Of a stretch of 64,000 bases of DNA, positions 1 through 12,624 are shown one piece after another. Every line of letters begins with the position of its first letter. Positions within the stretch are counted from its first letter, which is position 1. Source of the stretch: Coffea arabica (lineage: Eukaryota > Streptophyta > Magnoliopsida > Gentianales > Rubiaceae); NCBI RefSeq assembly GCF_036785885.1, contig NC_092310.1:186001-250000 (forward strand), written 5' to 3'. Below the pieces are notes generated by a model. That model was not told the origin of the DNA, did not search any database, and worked only from the letters and a program-made list of their open reading frames with translations. Both the position numbers and the translations under genes were made by a program.

Positions 1-75
1 GAAAACACAAAAGAAACTTATATCCTATAGCACAAGAAATTCAGTATAATTTGTATTGCTTTGTATACCACTTAC

Positions 76-858
76 CTTTCTCTTGGAAGCACTTCCAGTA
101 GCCTTGACATTCACTCGAACATTCACAGCAGTAACATTAGTTGGCGGAGTTTGATTACTTCCTTGACTTGAAACCACAACAGGAACATTTCCTTGTGCAT
201 GGTCCTAGGATGAATAAAATTCGAGAGATAGAAAAACTTAAAATGCCATAATCTTTACTTAAATGCAATATTGACCTCGCTTACCCAAAGCACAGATCCC
301 GCTAAACCAATGCTAGTAATGCCATAATAGTAAAATTAGTTCTACGTTAAAAACTATGGTAATCTGTATAAATATTGTTTACTTTTAACCTGATTTCTAG
401 AAGTAGAGCTACCATTCTTTGCATTCACAGGTGCTCCTTGGCATGTCCTTCTGTCATGACCAAATGCCTTACAGTTGGAACACTTGAAAGTAGTTGATCT
501 CTTTGTCTGAGAAAAAGGAACACCTTTATCAACTTCCCTTTTGCTATTTGTTCTTGGTCTACCCAGTGCTTTTCTAAGAGGTGGTGGTAAAACAGTTTTT
601 GGAAGCACATCAGGCATAGACAACCATTGCTGAATATGTGGAATTGGATGGATCATTGAGGAGTAGGTCCTCAAGTACTGATCCTTTGAGAAAGCCTTCT
701 CACAGTAGCTGTCAAGTGTCTCCTTCTTGTACATCACTTCTAATGCAGCATGCTTGTTATTCACCACAATCACAATAATGTCTATCAGCTAATTTGACTA
801 TACAAGTCTTATCAAAATTGCCTACTTCAAAAGTATCCTCACTAGCCATCATTAACTC
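76..858 (-). pseudogene. Decayed Mutator-like (MULE) transposase, C-terminal part
   Basis: Two coding blocks read on the minus strand. The larger (773 to 390) contains the segment that follows the SWIM finger in plant MuDR-type transposases: YCEKAFSKDQYLRTYSSMIHP, then a proline-rich LPPPLRKALGRPR stretch and a CCHC zinc knuckle (CSNCKAFGHDRRTC). A GTTAAAAG donor at 389 and an acceptor ending at 205 would join it, in phase, to a second exon (204 to 76) rich in Ser, Thr, Val and Asn. Upstream, from an ATG near 849, another frame gives the start of the SWIM finger (VGNFDKTCIVKLADRHYCDCGE) and then a stop. About eight residues that normally link CxC to the CxH half are missing and the frame shifts there, so the finger is broken. 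The catalytic DDE region would lie upstream but is not visible between 860 and 1500. I infer a dead transposon fragment; a domesticated MULE gene is less likely because of the frameshift. Confidence 0.8.
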
Positions 859-1238
859 ACATCTTCATGACTTCTGGGATTTTGGAGAAGAAGATGAGGG
901 ATGATGAAGAAAGTTTAAAGGAAGAAGATAAAGAAAGACGAAGATGATTTGTAAATGGAGATATTCTAAACTTGCCATTTCTACCCATTTTAAATTTTGA
1001 TTGATAGATTGATATAATCTAAACTGGGTTTGTTTAGATTCTAAAAATTTATGGGAAATATTATGAATTTCATGAGATTTTTTTTATAATCAAGGTTTTG
1101 TTTTTCTTTTTTTAACTCTCTTAGGTTTGTTTAACAAAGATTTAGACAATGGAGGTGTACTTCAATTTCATAAGGATTTTTGAATTTTTAACAGAGAGAG
1201 AGAGAATTTGATTAATTGTCAATTTTACCAGCCCCCAA

Positions 1239-1256
1239 CCCCCCCCCCCCCCCCCC
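1239..1256. repeat. Poly-C homopolymer (18 C)
   Basis: An uninterrupted run of 18 cytosines follows GCCCCCAA. Read on the minus strand it is a poly-G tract able to form G-quadruplexes. It is one of several long G/C runs in this otherwise AT-rich window. Confidence 0.9.
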
Positions 1257-2448
1257 TCTCCTCTCAAAGAAAAGTACTACTACGTGCGCATGTCCTCCTC
1301 TCCTCTATTTTCTGCTCACCTGCCCCTTGCCTTTCTCTAAAACGTCTTAATCACACCTTTTTCTTTCTTTTAAATTTCAATTTCGTTTGCTTGGCTGTTA
1401 GGAGAAAGGAGAAAACAGCTCCCTAGTGCTGATAGTAAAACACGGAGAATTTGTTATTCTTTTTCGCAATTTCCTTCACCGAATACAAAATCAGAATTGG
1501 CCTTGAATGACCATCTAAATATCTTTGGCAAAATCTTGGTAGACCTGATCTGATCTTGTACACCTTATGGTCCAAATTTTATCGCACCATCAAGTCTTGA
1601 GTTGGTGAGATAATGTAGAAAAATTGGAGCCACAGAGTTGACATAGACCGGATCCACCAAAGTGTTTGCCTCTAAACTACCATTTGTTTAGAGTAGCAGA
1701 ACCTAATGTACCAAGGCAAATCTAATTCCGAAGTAGTTGGAAGGAATCATAAGGGCAAGCCAAGGAGCTGACAAACATTTTAAGAACATCTTTGACAAAT
1801 CCACATCCGCAGCCCAAATAGAGCTTTTACTATAGCCTCAAAACTTTTGACATCAGAGTTCTGCTTTACACAATGAATCTCGGAAGCTACTATCTCAGAA
1901 AACTTTATCCTGGAAAAGAATGCCATCAATGATTACTGTACAAATGTTGCTGCTGCATACAACCAGTTGGGTATTAAGAACTCTCGATCAAAAACCAAGG
2001 GGGAATAGATGCTGCCAAACCAGAGTCCTTGTATTCAAACATTCAGGAGCTTTCTCGTACCATTCTCATCCTGCAAATGGGATTAATCAGTGGCTAAGTT
2101 AAGTACCAAGAATTGATTCTCTAAAACACCCATGCTTATTGATGATCCATTACGGAGGATTTCAAATACTGAGATTTCATGAGAGACAAATTGATCCCAA
2201 CGACAAAGGGAGGACAAGTCAATCAAAGTATGTGGATAGATTAGTACTCAGAAATGGTATGAAGAGGTCCAAACCAAACTCACACATGAAAGATTCTACA
2301 AAACCATCAAAACTAGAATCTCATCAAAGAACACTATATGTTGTAAAACAAACTTGCATCTTTTTCTTTGTTACCTTTTAGTCCTAGAGGTAATTTTCTC
2401 TTACCATAACAACTGCAGCTTCAGAGATTAGAACTTCGTTCAGCAATG

Positions 2449-2543
2449 CTGTTTTAATATATTTTTGTGTGTGCCTGAGCATGTGCAAGCTCATGCAGTT
2501 TTAATATATTTTGTGTGTGCGTGAGTGTGTGCAAGCTTGTGCA
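2449..2543. repeat. Imperfect tandem duplication, about 53 bp per unit
   Basis: The motif GTTTTAATATATTTTTGTGT followed by GTGCCTGAGCATGTGCAAGCT recurs directly downstream with small changes (GCGTGAGTGTGTGCAAGCT). The two adjacent copies contain a TG-rich core. This is local duplication with no coding content. Confidence 0.75.
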
Positions 2544-5500
2544 TAACGCACCCACACACCAAAACAAAAAAAATGTTGGTAAGCCAAATAAAAACCTCTG
2601 CATTTTTTTTAAACTTATGAATTAAAACATCCATCCTGTAAATACCCCTAATCTGTAATAGGACAATTCCATTTTCCTATCATACTTTTCCTACCTTTTC
2701 ACTTATCTTAATTAGCAACAAAAACTAATGTACGACAAGTTATTCCATGTTCTGAAGTCAGTGCCAAGCATTGGTCATTTGCTACTTGTCTTCAATGTGG
2801 CACCCTGAATTCCACCTTGACTCAATTCTGAACAATTTCCTTTTTGAACTTTGATGGAAAAAAAACACTAGATTATCATCCATAGTAGTGTTGGGAGAAG
2901 TCTCAGCCTTTTTTGACCATGCACTAATATCCACTGCAATATCCCCATCCCCCATCCAAATTCACACAATTTACTGTGAAATGAGTAACAAAGAAAGGTA
3001 ATAAATCTTTTTTTTTTTTTGGATTGCTATGCACAGATGTTTCAACATCAAAGCACCATCACTTCAAAATTTGAAAGTGCAAGGCGAAATGCAACTTTAC
3101 TCAAATAAAGAAGCCTGAAAACAAACTCATGCAAAGAATAAAAACCAAGTGGAGGATTGAAGTATAACGTTAACCTGTACAATTTGTTAGCATCTCAGCT
3201 TATCATACAAAACATACCAAATAAATAAAATCTTAAACTAATTCATATGTTGTTACTTTCAAACCAAGCAGAGAGACTGTCATAAGTATGACAAACAAAG
3301 CAGAGGTATGTCTATGCAGATTTATCAAAATTAAAGAAAATTTAAGATGTTTTAGCAACTTTGTAATGACCAAGTATATTAGGTTTGACTACCTGCTACT
3401 AAGCTGGTACATTAAATAAAAGATAAGCAAAGCAATATAGCAAACTCATGAAGTTTAAGCAAATTGGATACACTGTCAGTGTATATCAAATTTACTGTTT
3501 AGCAAAACCTGGATATAGATATCTTTGTCTCCAGCTCCCGGCTGCGACTTGAAACAAATTACATTTAGCAACCCCATGGTTACATATGAATCTTATATAT
3601 TGTTGCATATCATGACAAGTTTTGAGACATTAGAGATCCATCCTAGGAGGCATTCTTAACTCCAACAAGCTTTGGGATTTGTGTGCTGGGAATTTTTATT
3701 TTTTTTTTGGGGAGGGGGGGTGCCAAGAGGAGAGGCAATCCTATCCTTTCTTATAGGAGAGAGATATTGTTGGCAGACAACCGTCTGCGCCATCAGTTTT
3801 GATAGGATATTATATATTATCTTTTGAATAATGTTTATTCCTAATTTAGCAACAACATGTCCTACAGGTACATGGCTGAAGTCACCATGGTTCCCAAAAT
3901 GCCAACTTTACCCACCCAAGTTAGAAGCTTATTCAACACACTTCAGAGTACCCTTTCTTTTAAAGAATAATAGCATTATCCCTCCCTATTCAAGATTGCT
4001 TTGTCTCTTTTCTCACAATTTCCACCTCAAATCAAGTTGTTGCTTGTGTAATATCACCCGAACACCATCTGACCTACAGACCTAAACCCTCCCCAATGCA
4101 CAAAAATACTTTCTGGATGTTGTCTATTTGAGACTGGGGAGGGGAAAAAATTACTGCTAGAGTAATTTACAATCCCGTCACTTGTCATAGATGATAAATT
4201 GAGATCAGGCAAGCACATATGAAAGGGCACATCAAGGAACCACTACTCCATGTGTAAGGTAACATGCCAAATTAGATGACAGCTATCCATTCTTCTTTAA
4301 CTTTGATCTAAATCGGCCCATTCAACAGATGGATTCAACTCACTATCCTTATTTTCCCTAAATCTAACAAATGGATAGGCAAATCTTACACAGCTAAACC
4401 AACAGTCAAATTGCAAAATTATAAAAAAGGAACACCCCATTGGAATCAAAATGCCATCAATTATTATCACTTGAAATAGGATAGGGCAAGAAAGCAAATA
4501 GAAAGAGAATCCAAAAGACATAAATATATATTTGCTACTTAGCATTCTCAAATCAGTAACCATGTTAATTCAGCTGAGCATAAAATCATACGTCAAGCTC
4601 ATGCAGTAATACAATTCTGAAGCTTGTCCATCATAAACACCACAATACTCTTGATATTGGTCAGTGGCTGAAGCTTCAAAAAAATCCCAGGCTTAATTTA
4701 TTGGCTAGAAGTAAAGTCAACAAGGGCTAGACTATGGAAACTCCCGTAATAGAATTATACTGACGAGATTTCTGTCCACACTCCACTTACTTCATCAAGA
4801 CATCTCAACCAATACATTTCTGATCCTACTTTACCGTCCTAGGTGCTTATTTAGCAGCTTCTTAGCATAAATTTTTTCTGAAGTCCCCATTTCAAGTCCA
4901 GTCCCAGAACTGAAGGCCCGACAATTGTAAAGTGGTGAAGCGAAGAAATATGGACCTTTACTGACATGCAAGACACAGTCTTCATCTTCTTTCATGTCTG
5001 CAAATACTCAATATCTTCTTTGATTGCTAAATATGAACAACATTAGTTTCCAAACTGACAAGAAAATCTTTCAACTGGTATGATTGTGTACAAGTGATAA
5101 ACCCATTCAAAGTTCTCAAGATGACATCATCAAATTCCAAGCCTAACCACATTTTGGATTAAGCTTCCGTTGCCTGATTTTCTTGTGCATATTCCCGTTG
5201 CAAATAGAGTTTTATCTCATTCACAGGTATAACTTTATGCTCTTCCAAAATGGCGAGTTCAAATCAGGGGAAAATATGAAAAATCACAATCAAAACTGTC
5301 TAAAATATTTTCCAACAGTGTATAGCTCTAGAACAATTCTTAAATCCTGAAATTCAGTTAGTGAGTACTATACCTGTAAAACCAGCTCTTTCCTCATTTA
5401 TCCAACCTGAAATCTGAGCCAAATCAGCCCTGACCCCCCTTCGTAAAACATTTTACGGATTGTCCATAATGATAGAAGAATCAAAGACTTTGTCAACATT

Positions 5501-7489
5501 TTTATTCATCTACTTGAAATTCTAATGTTAAAATGATCTTGAGTTATTTTGAGTTCTTTAATTAAAAAAAAATGAGGATTGGTTTGGTTGGCAAGGGATC
5601 AGCACAACAAAAGTAGTCTGATTACCTGGGACAAACAGATTTCAGTGTTTGGTCTGCTTAATTGATAGTGGATAGAAATATGATTCTTCAAATCTAAGAA
5701 ATTAACATTCAACTACAGGGAAAATATCCCAATCCTCAGCTCAGGGAACTTAGTGAAAGCAAATGGCAGAGCATCAATGTCAGAGATGATCCTTTACCCG
5801 TTGGCAATGGAACTCCCCTGTCACACATGTATCTATAACCCACACAAACAGTAATGGTGGCGAAGCAGAAGAAAATTGACATCCTGAAGGGTGTGGTTCT
5901 ACCTTCACTCCATGGTCTTCACACACACACAGAGTCGAAGACTACCAATGCATTCCAATTAAAAATCAACCAAGCTTAGAGTAACTATTATGCCGGGGGC
6001 TGCGGTGACAATAGTTGTAGAGGTCTTTACTCTGAGTGTTGTTTTCTAAAACAACTGTCCACAAACCGGTAGCAGAGAGCACCAACTCATTTATTTGCTT
6101 ATTGCCATACTAAGCGTTTGATGTGTTCTTGAATTGGTGATAAAGCTTCCAGATTTATTTTGTTCAAATGCAGACTTCAATAAAGAAACAATACTACTAT
6201 TCACCAGGATTCCTGATGCACTTAATTTCTTTTTTCTCCTCGTAAAGAAAAAATTTGCATTATTTCATTTTGTCTTCATCACACAGCAATTGATGGAAGA
6301 AATAGAAAATGTCTTGGACATTTAAAATTCCAATGCCTTTTGGCATCAATTTTTTAAGCTCTGAAAGTTCTTGGAATGCTAAAGCTTTCAATATGCGAGG
6401 CTTCAAAATCACCAAAAGTTGTTAATTATTAAGATCCACGTTCTTAATATCAGTTTCTAACATATTTTTCAATTTGCTTTTGAAAATCTCATACAACATT
6501 TTCTTTAAAGAAGAAAAGTTGAAACTAAAATCCTAAGATTCTAATTCCTATCACCCCATATGTCCTGGGATTTCCCATGCCTGGAAAAAGAACCCTTCAA
6601 ATACAATATGGCCTGATTGTTTTGGGTTCACCAAATACATTGTCACTGTTCCCTTGCAAAACTCTTCCTTTACAAAACCTATTCATACCCTATAGGTTGC
6701 ATATGGGAGTATTAGGCCTTATTCCAAATTGACTTTGCAGAGCTAAATTTATCTTATCATTTTGAAAAGATATTTTATTGTGTTGTGAAATGCTTTCCAT
6801 ATTTTAAATGTATTTTTTTTGGGTCCAAAAAAAGCTGATTAGAAGCAGATCTTATGTTGCTTTTGTATTCCGACTATGGGCTACTTTTTGTGCCTCTTAA
6901 GATAATTACCACGTAAAGGCCAGAAAACATATTTTGCCATATGCCTTTCCCTCTTCATCTATTGTCATCCCACTTTCAAATGTGTAGGCTTCTCTTCCCT
7001 CTACCATGAGTAAAGCAATTAGCTACATCTAAAGATTGTTTAATTAGCACACAAGCCCATGTATGCCAGATATAAGAGTAATTTGGTCATTAATTAGTCA
7101 AAATCAGATTTTGCCTTTTTTTTATATAAAATTCATGCATTCCTAGTTTAACAGCAAACAAGAACATGAGAGTTATTATGAGAAATCGGATTTTCAAGAA
7201 TCAGTTCTGTAAAATCAGCAGCAGTTGAGAAAACCTCTTACTCTCACTAAATAATTCAATCTGTTCAAAATAAGAGGACACAGACACAAAGATGCCAAAA
7301 AATGAGACCTTTACATTTTTGCCTGCAAATTTGTATATTAAGACGCCAAAAATTGACTCCATTACATTTATGCCCGCAAATTTTCTACTAAGTGTATCAC
7401 ATCGTGTAATCACATACCAGTGACACTAAATTCTCTACCTAATTCATGTGAAGGTTAGAGAGAATATCCACAAATCTCACAGGTTAAAA

Positions 7490-10400
7490 TCAATCAGACC
7501 ACCTAGAAGACCATTGGTTCCACTGACAACTTACATCTTTGTTGGGGAGAGTTTTGTTCATGCATTGCTTCAGTTGAGAAGTCTCAGCAGTAGCAGTAGA
7601 CTCCATGATTAAGCCATGGTTTTGACCACCCTACATAAAGATATGAGAACCATGACTCAATGAAAATAGTATATGTAGAAGTTGCACACATGGTGCATCC
7701 AACAAACTGCTAGAAGTTTGTATTATTTATGCCACGTGAACTTGCAGATGCATTTACCAATAAAGGTGCTACATTAGAAATTTCACAAAAACACCCCCAA
7801 AAATTCATCCAAACTAACCCAAGATTCCCATAGCATAGGTGATTGTCTTGCTAATAGTTGGCTGCTTCATCTTCTCTTCTTTATCTAGCTTCATGAAGAA
7901 TACAGCAGAAAGTTCTATACTTTTTTCCAATCCTTTAGTTTGCATCTCCTTTGACACATACATTATCTCAAAAATTAACCCAAAAAAGACCAGAAGAAAA
8001 AAAGAACTCAAATGACCTCCAAATGTCTCAAAATATGCAGCTCAAGAGCAAAGAGAATTCTCTCAAACAATTGCTGTATCAGCATCATGTGGAAGTTGAT
8101 GCCATATTGTCCGGAATATCAAAACTCTCCCTTAACTTATCACTTCTATGAACTTCATACCAATCAGGAAGTTATCTCCCGGTGCTTCATAATTCTTTTT
8201 CATGTGAGCTAATACTACAGCTTGTGCATAGTAAGTAGTTACTTTTCTGAGTTTCGAGAATTATCTAATTAATAACGATAAATGTCTTCTGCAAGATACC
8301 AAGTCCACAGAGTCAAAACTAAGACAAACTAAGTCTTTTCATAAATGGCATTCTCAGACCACTTGAAGCAGCTGGAAGAATAGATCACATCCAAAGAATT
8401 ATGCACCTAGAAGCTAAAAGGGAAGCATGAATAGTATATTGACAGAACACAAGTGAGCGAAGGATAACTTACCCCATGTAAATGTGCATCATCTTTACCC
8501 TCTTCAAATAAAGATGAATAATAAGCAGGATCATATATGGAGCCTCCTAAAACATCATCAGAGCCAGATGGATGTCTATCTATAGAAGGGGTTGCCGGAT
8601 TGAGGAAACTGTTTCTCAAATCAGCATCTGATTCTCGAGGAACTGAAGTCTCTAAATAAGAAACGCCAAGTCTATACATCTGAATCCATAAGAATGAAGA
8701 AGATAACCTCACAAAAAACCCAATAATCTGCATGGACAGAGTGAGTTTAACCGAGAATATAACAAAAGTCCCATATATATCCGACGAAATGTGCCTGCAC
8801 ATACCACAAAATGGTTTTATTCAAAAAAGTGCTAGACATTCATGTCTTAGTTTTCTGCAAAAAGAGAGAGCATAGAAAGAAATCAACAATAATAGGATAG
8901 GAGTAAGACATGAGAATGACAAAAGGGTAACCCAAACAAAGTAACTCTGTAAATCCTAAACAAGGACATTCAACCAAAAAACCCATCATGCACTCAAAGT
9001 AAGGCCAAGGATGATAACTGCACTAATATCCAGGCTCAGGCAGAAACTTGCAGAATAAGCAAACAAAGTCGACTTGACTATAGATGTGCAGTAAAAATAA
9101 TTAAATTATATCAGTAGACACTTAAATTACAACCTATCCTCATACTACCTTCTGACGTAAAATAAATATATCGCTTATATTTCAAGAAGTAATTTTTAGT
9201 TATGGATAGCATAGAAGATCAACTAAGTATTTAGGTCAACATAGACACCATTTATGAACCACTTCACAAGGCAATCAGTAAACAGAAAACCACCAAGCAA
9301 TCACTTAATAGGAAAATGTATAAACCAGAAACAGTTTTATAACAATGAGAAGAGAAAAAAATATTTTCAGTCGCATTTCCGGAGCATTATAAAGCCTTAG
9401 AGTCATTTGGCTCTTCTAACCAGTAAATTTAGTTGTGACACATACATTACCTGCACTGTAATTTTTATATCCATGCTTAATCTAAGGGAAACTGAGTCAC
9501 AGCATTCATTATTTAAGATTTTTAAAAAAAAAAAGGTAATCACAGCATTCATTATTTAAGATTTAAAAAAAAAGGTAATCAAAACATTTTTATCTCCTCT
9601 CCCTATTCAATCCAGAAACATGTCTAGACATACCAGGCTTTAGTCTTGCAGTTCCAACTCGCTGAAATTTCAACCAACAAATAAGAATTTATTGACATTT
9701 ATCGTTCACAGAGTAAGATAGCCAATAAACCCATTAATAAGTCCGAGATATCGTTTACCAAATCAAGACTAATTTGGTACAAAATTCACATTCACTTGAT
9801 ACCAAATTCCAAAATCTACAAACTTCTGGAATTATAGAAACGAAAACAAGAGCCACTGTCTGCCCTTCAGCATTGACTCGCAATCTCTATAAGAAGAATT
9901 CCTTGCTTTACATCAAAGTAATACTTGTGATCTATGAGTGTTACATAGCATTAGCATCTAACAACTAATAACAGATAGCATGAGCCACATTATCTAATCA
10001 AATGATTTGCCTAAATTGAACACATTAAGAGATTCACAAATAAGAGTGTCACATAGCTCATATGTTCAACATGTTGGCAATATAAGTTGGTCAAAAATGT
10101 ATGCATGATCATAATTATAATAGATCAAGTTTGCTGAATATCGGAATTCAGAAAATGAAAATTCAGAAAACAAAATGAAAAAAATGAAGGTAAGGAACTC
10201 AAACAAGCTATTATTATGATAAGAAAGGAGATTTTTTTTTGTTTTTTTTGTGGGGGGGGGGGGGGGGGGGAACCAGATAAATGGGAAAAGATGGAAAAAA
10301 GGAGAGAAAAGGACCAGATTTCACGGGCAAAGAGAATGAACCAGGTGATGTCAAGCAAAATGGAACAGAAAAGAAGCACGGCATATGTTCTCCCAAGGCT

Positions 10401-10932
10401 CTGACTGCTACTCTCAATGGCAACCAGGGCGAACAAGGCAATTCCCAAATCGATCAGCAAGACTCCGTTGTAGAGTGCCCCGAGTGAGCCAATCAATGAG
10501 CAACCAATCTGACAGACAGCTAAACACTGAGCATCGATATTATTCTTCTCTAATGAGCAATAGCAGCAGTAAATTTGTTACTATCATCTATCCGTCCAAG
10601 AAATCGAACAATTCATATGTGACATTAATCGTATACACTATGCATACATATATACACGCACATTATTGGAGAGAACACTGCACATACATGTAAATATTGC
10701 TAGCGAGGGTCAATACAAACATACATAACAGTCTATCAAAACATTGAGATGAAAGAATACGCAAGGAAAATCAATTGAATTCAAGGTTGATAATCTGAGA
10801 ACAGTTAGTTTAGAAGAGAAGTTTACATACTTGAATGTAGATGAGAATAACAGCGGAAGACTGAATCTTATCATAATCGCGAAGCCACGTCTGTATCTGA
10901 GTTCTCAATGCAGGGCAACAACAACGCATCAT
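7490..10932 (-). CDS. Uncharacterised plant multi-pass membrane protein
   Basis: Exons on the minus strand: 10932-10831, 10508-10315, 8794-8473 and 7630-7535. The start is the first of two adjacent ATGs, giving MMRCCCPALRTQIQTWLRDY. The product matches a conserved plant family I recall only as 'transmembrane protein' of unknown function. Landmarks are IGSLGALYNGVLLIDLGIA, SSQSLGRTYAVLLFCSILLD, FSVKLTLSMQIIGFFVRLSS and a soluble acidic tail with LGGSIYDPAYYSSLFEEG. Hydrophobic stretches suggest about four membrane spans, with the tail on one face. Junctions keep frame (102+194+322+96 nt = 238 codons). The exon 2 donor is GTCCTT, which is weak but required to restore ...REIW|HISSDIYG. After 7535 a good GTAAGT donor suggests one more exon that I could not find; reading through instead gives 14 more residues and a TGA at 7490. 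The intron between exons 2 and 3 carries a 19-G tract. Confidence 0.83.
9497..9580. repeat. Tandem duplication, 43-bp period, in an intron
   Basis: Two adjacent copies of TCACAGCATTCATTATTTAAG, each followed by an A-rich tail and GGTAA, lie in the intron between exons 2 and 3 of the membrane-protein gene. They differ mainly in A-run length, which points to recent slippage or unequal exchange. Confidence 0.9.
10252..10270. repeat. Poly-G homopolymer (19 G) in an intron
   Basis: Nineteen consecutive G on the plus strand follow two T-runs. The site lies about 45 bases past the exon 2 donor of the minus-strand membrane-protein gene, so the transcript would carry a poly-C tract and the template strand a G-quadruplex former. 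Confidence 0.9.
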
Positions 10933-11428
10933 AAATTCTGGACTCCAAAGGCAATCGGCCCCCCCTCTCCAGCACCGGATTTCCCTATTTATGGAGAAGC
11001 TCGTCTATTGGATGGGATTTGATTCAAACAGGCGAGGCCGCGGGCGGACAGGTCAAACAGAATCGAACCAACAGGAAAACCCTGTCCTGCCTTCCTTTCT
11101 CTTCCCTGGGTGGAGGTGAAGGGCGGAGGGATAATGGATATGGTAGGCGGTAGGTAATAGAAAGTGACAGATAATTGGATTAAGCGCGGGAAAAGGGAAC
11201 AGTAGAACTAGGACACAGGCATAGGCATATGCATAAGCAGAGGCGGCCTACATTGAAACGAATTTGCCTTTTTCAAAGTTGAAAGAAACCGATTAATCTT
11301 CTTCTGAATCCTTTTCTCTCATAACATCGCCGGCCGGCGGCGTTTTTTTCCAGTCGCAGCAAAACTACTTCGTTTAAGTCAGTTTGACGGCTAACAGAAC
11401 CAACAAATCAGTTCAATTAGAGAAACAA

Positions 11429-11453
11429 CTCTCTCTCTCTCTCTCTCTCTCTC
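11429..11453. repeat. (CT)n microsatellite
   Basis: About twelve CT units are followed by CGCTGCATC. The run lies between two divergently transcribed genes, in the kind of position where pyrimidine patches often mark plant 5' leaders, but no associated start was found. Confidence 0.85.
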
Positions 11454-11929
11454 GCTGCATCTTCTGTGCAGTCTCTCACAACATTTTCCTCTTTCTTTTT
11501 TTGGCTCTTTTCCTCGTTCTGTTTCTTTCTTTCTTTTTTGCCCCTTTTTCTTTTAAAAGCTGCGTAACCTTTCTTTTGCATAAATTCAGGGGATCGAAGA
11601 TCGATCGATCCCTTGCTTGTGCATCGACCCTTCGAGTTTCTTATAGTAAATGTTTTGCAAGTTGCAACTCTTAACAAGAATTAATCTGTCAAATAAAAAA
11701 AATTATCTAACAAATGGCCTAATTTCAAAATTGAATTTAATGCATAAAATTAATCTGTCAAAAAAAAAAAGAAGAGACAATAGTATTTTTGTGCTGATGT
11801 GCTATGCTGTTGGACCTTTGTCCAAACACTATACATATTTTTTTTATTTTATAGGATCTTTGTCCAAATACTATATATCTATATATGTGTGTGTGCGTGC
11901 GCGTGTATCAATTATAAACCTATCATTTC

Positions 11930-11950
11930 GGGGGGGGGGGGGGGGGGGGG
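11930..11950. repeat. Poly-G homopolymer (21 G)
   Basis: Twenty-one G in a row sit just after TATCATTTC in AT-rich DNA. It is preceded by a (GT)n/(GC)n stretch near 11886-11905. Confidence 0.9.
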
Positions 11951-12624
11951 AAAGAGTCTCTAACAAGGTGCAAATGACTCAAACCCAATCAAGTTAATTG
12001 CAAGCTTGATCCAACAATGCTTTAATTTAAATTCGTATTAGTCAAGTTTAAGTAATTCAATTTATTAGTGTGAAATGTATATCTTTTATTTAAATTATAT
12101 AAATATTTGACTCATGTCATTTGAATTTGATTGACCTAATAGCTATATCAAATGCAGTTCGAGTCCACTTTAAGTAGGCTATTTGAACTCTTCACAAAGT
12201 TTAATTTCATAGTTATTAAACTCATGTTTCTGTTCTTATGACCTTACAATTCCACAATTCATATTTATAAATATACTGTAAGACTCTAGATTATGTAAAA
12301 TTATAATTAAATTACTAGAATTTTTTGTGTTACTAATTTGAAATTCAAAATCTTACATTCCACAAATTTAGATTAATGATATCTATTTTTCAACTTTTTT
12401 TGCCAAAAAATAAAATAACTCCTTGACATACACTTTTATCCATCAGCATATAATATTGAAAATTATAGATTTTAATTGCAGAGCTTCACTCTTTTTTTTC
12501 GGTTGGTTAGGATTGCATTTGCTACATTTATTTGTTTACTTTGAATACGCAAGGAAAATGTTTACTTGTTTATTTGTTGTTTACTTTTTTAAAAAAATAA
12601 TCGTTCAAAACGTCCCTCATATTT

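Larger units (their letters stand above)
859..7489. other. Intergenic stretch without a recognisable gene
   Basis: This 6.6-kb AT-rich stretch has only short open frames with no recognisable domain on either strand. It holds an 18-base poly-C run (1239-1256), a tandem duplication near 2450-2540, a G-rich spot near 3708-3720 and many A/T runs. The last exon of the membrane-protein gene, which ends ambiguously near 7535, may lie in its right part, but I could not identify it. Confidence 0.5.
10933..12624. other. 5' region of membrane-protein gene and AT-rich spacer
   Basis: No gene is recognised. The first part, up to about 11300, is less AT-rich and is the likely promoter of the minus-strand gene starting at 10932; a TATAAA-like CCATAAATAGGG lies about 55 bases upstream of its ATG on that strand. 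A (CT)n run sits at 11429-11453, pyrimidine-rich sequence follows to about 11560, and a 21-G run lies at 11930-11950. The remainder is AT-rich with no motif I can assign. Confidence 0.5.
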
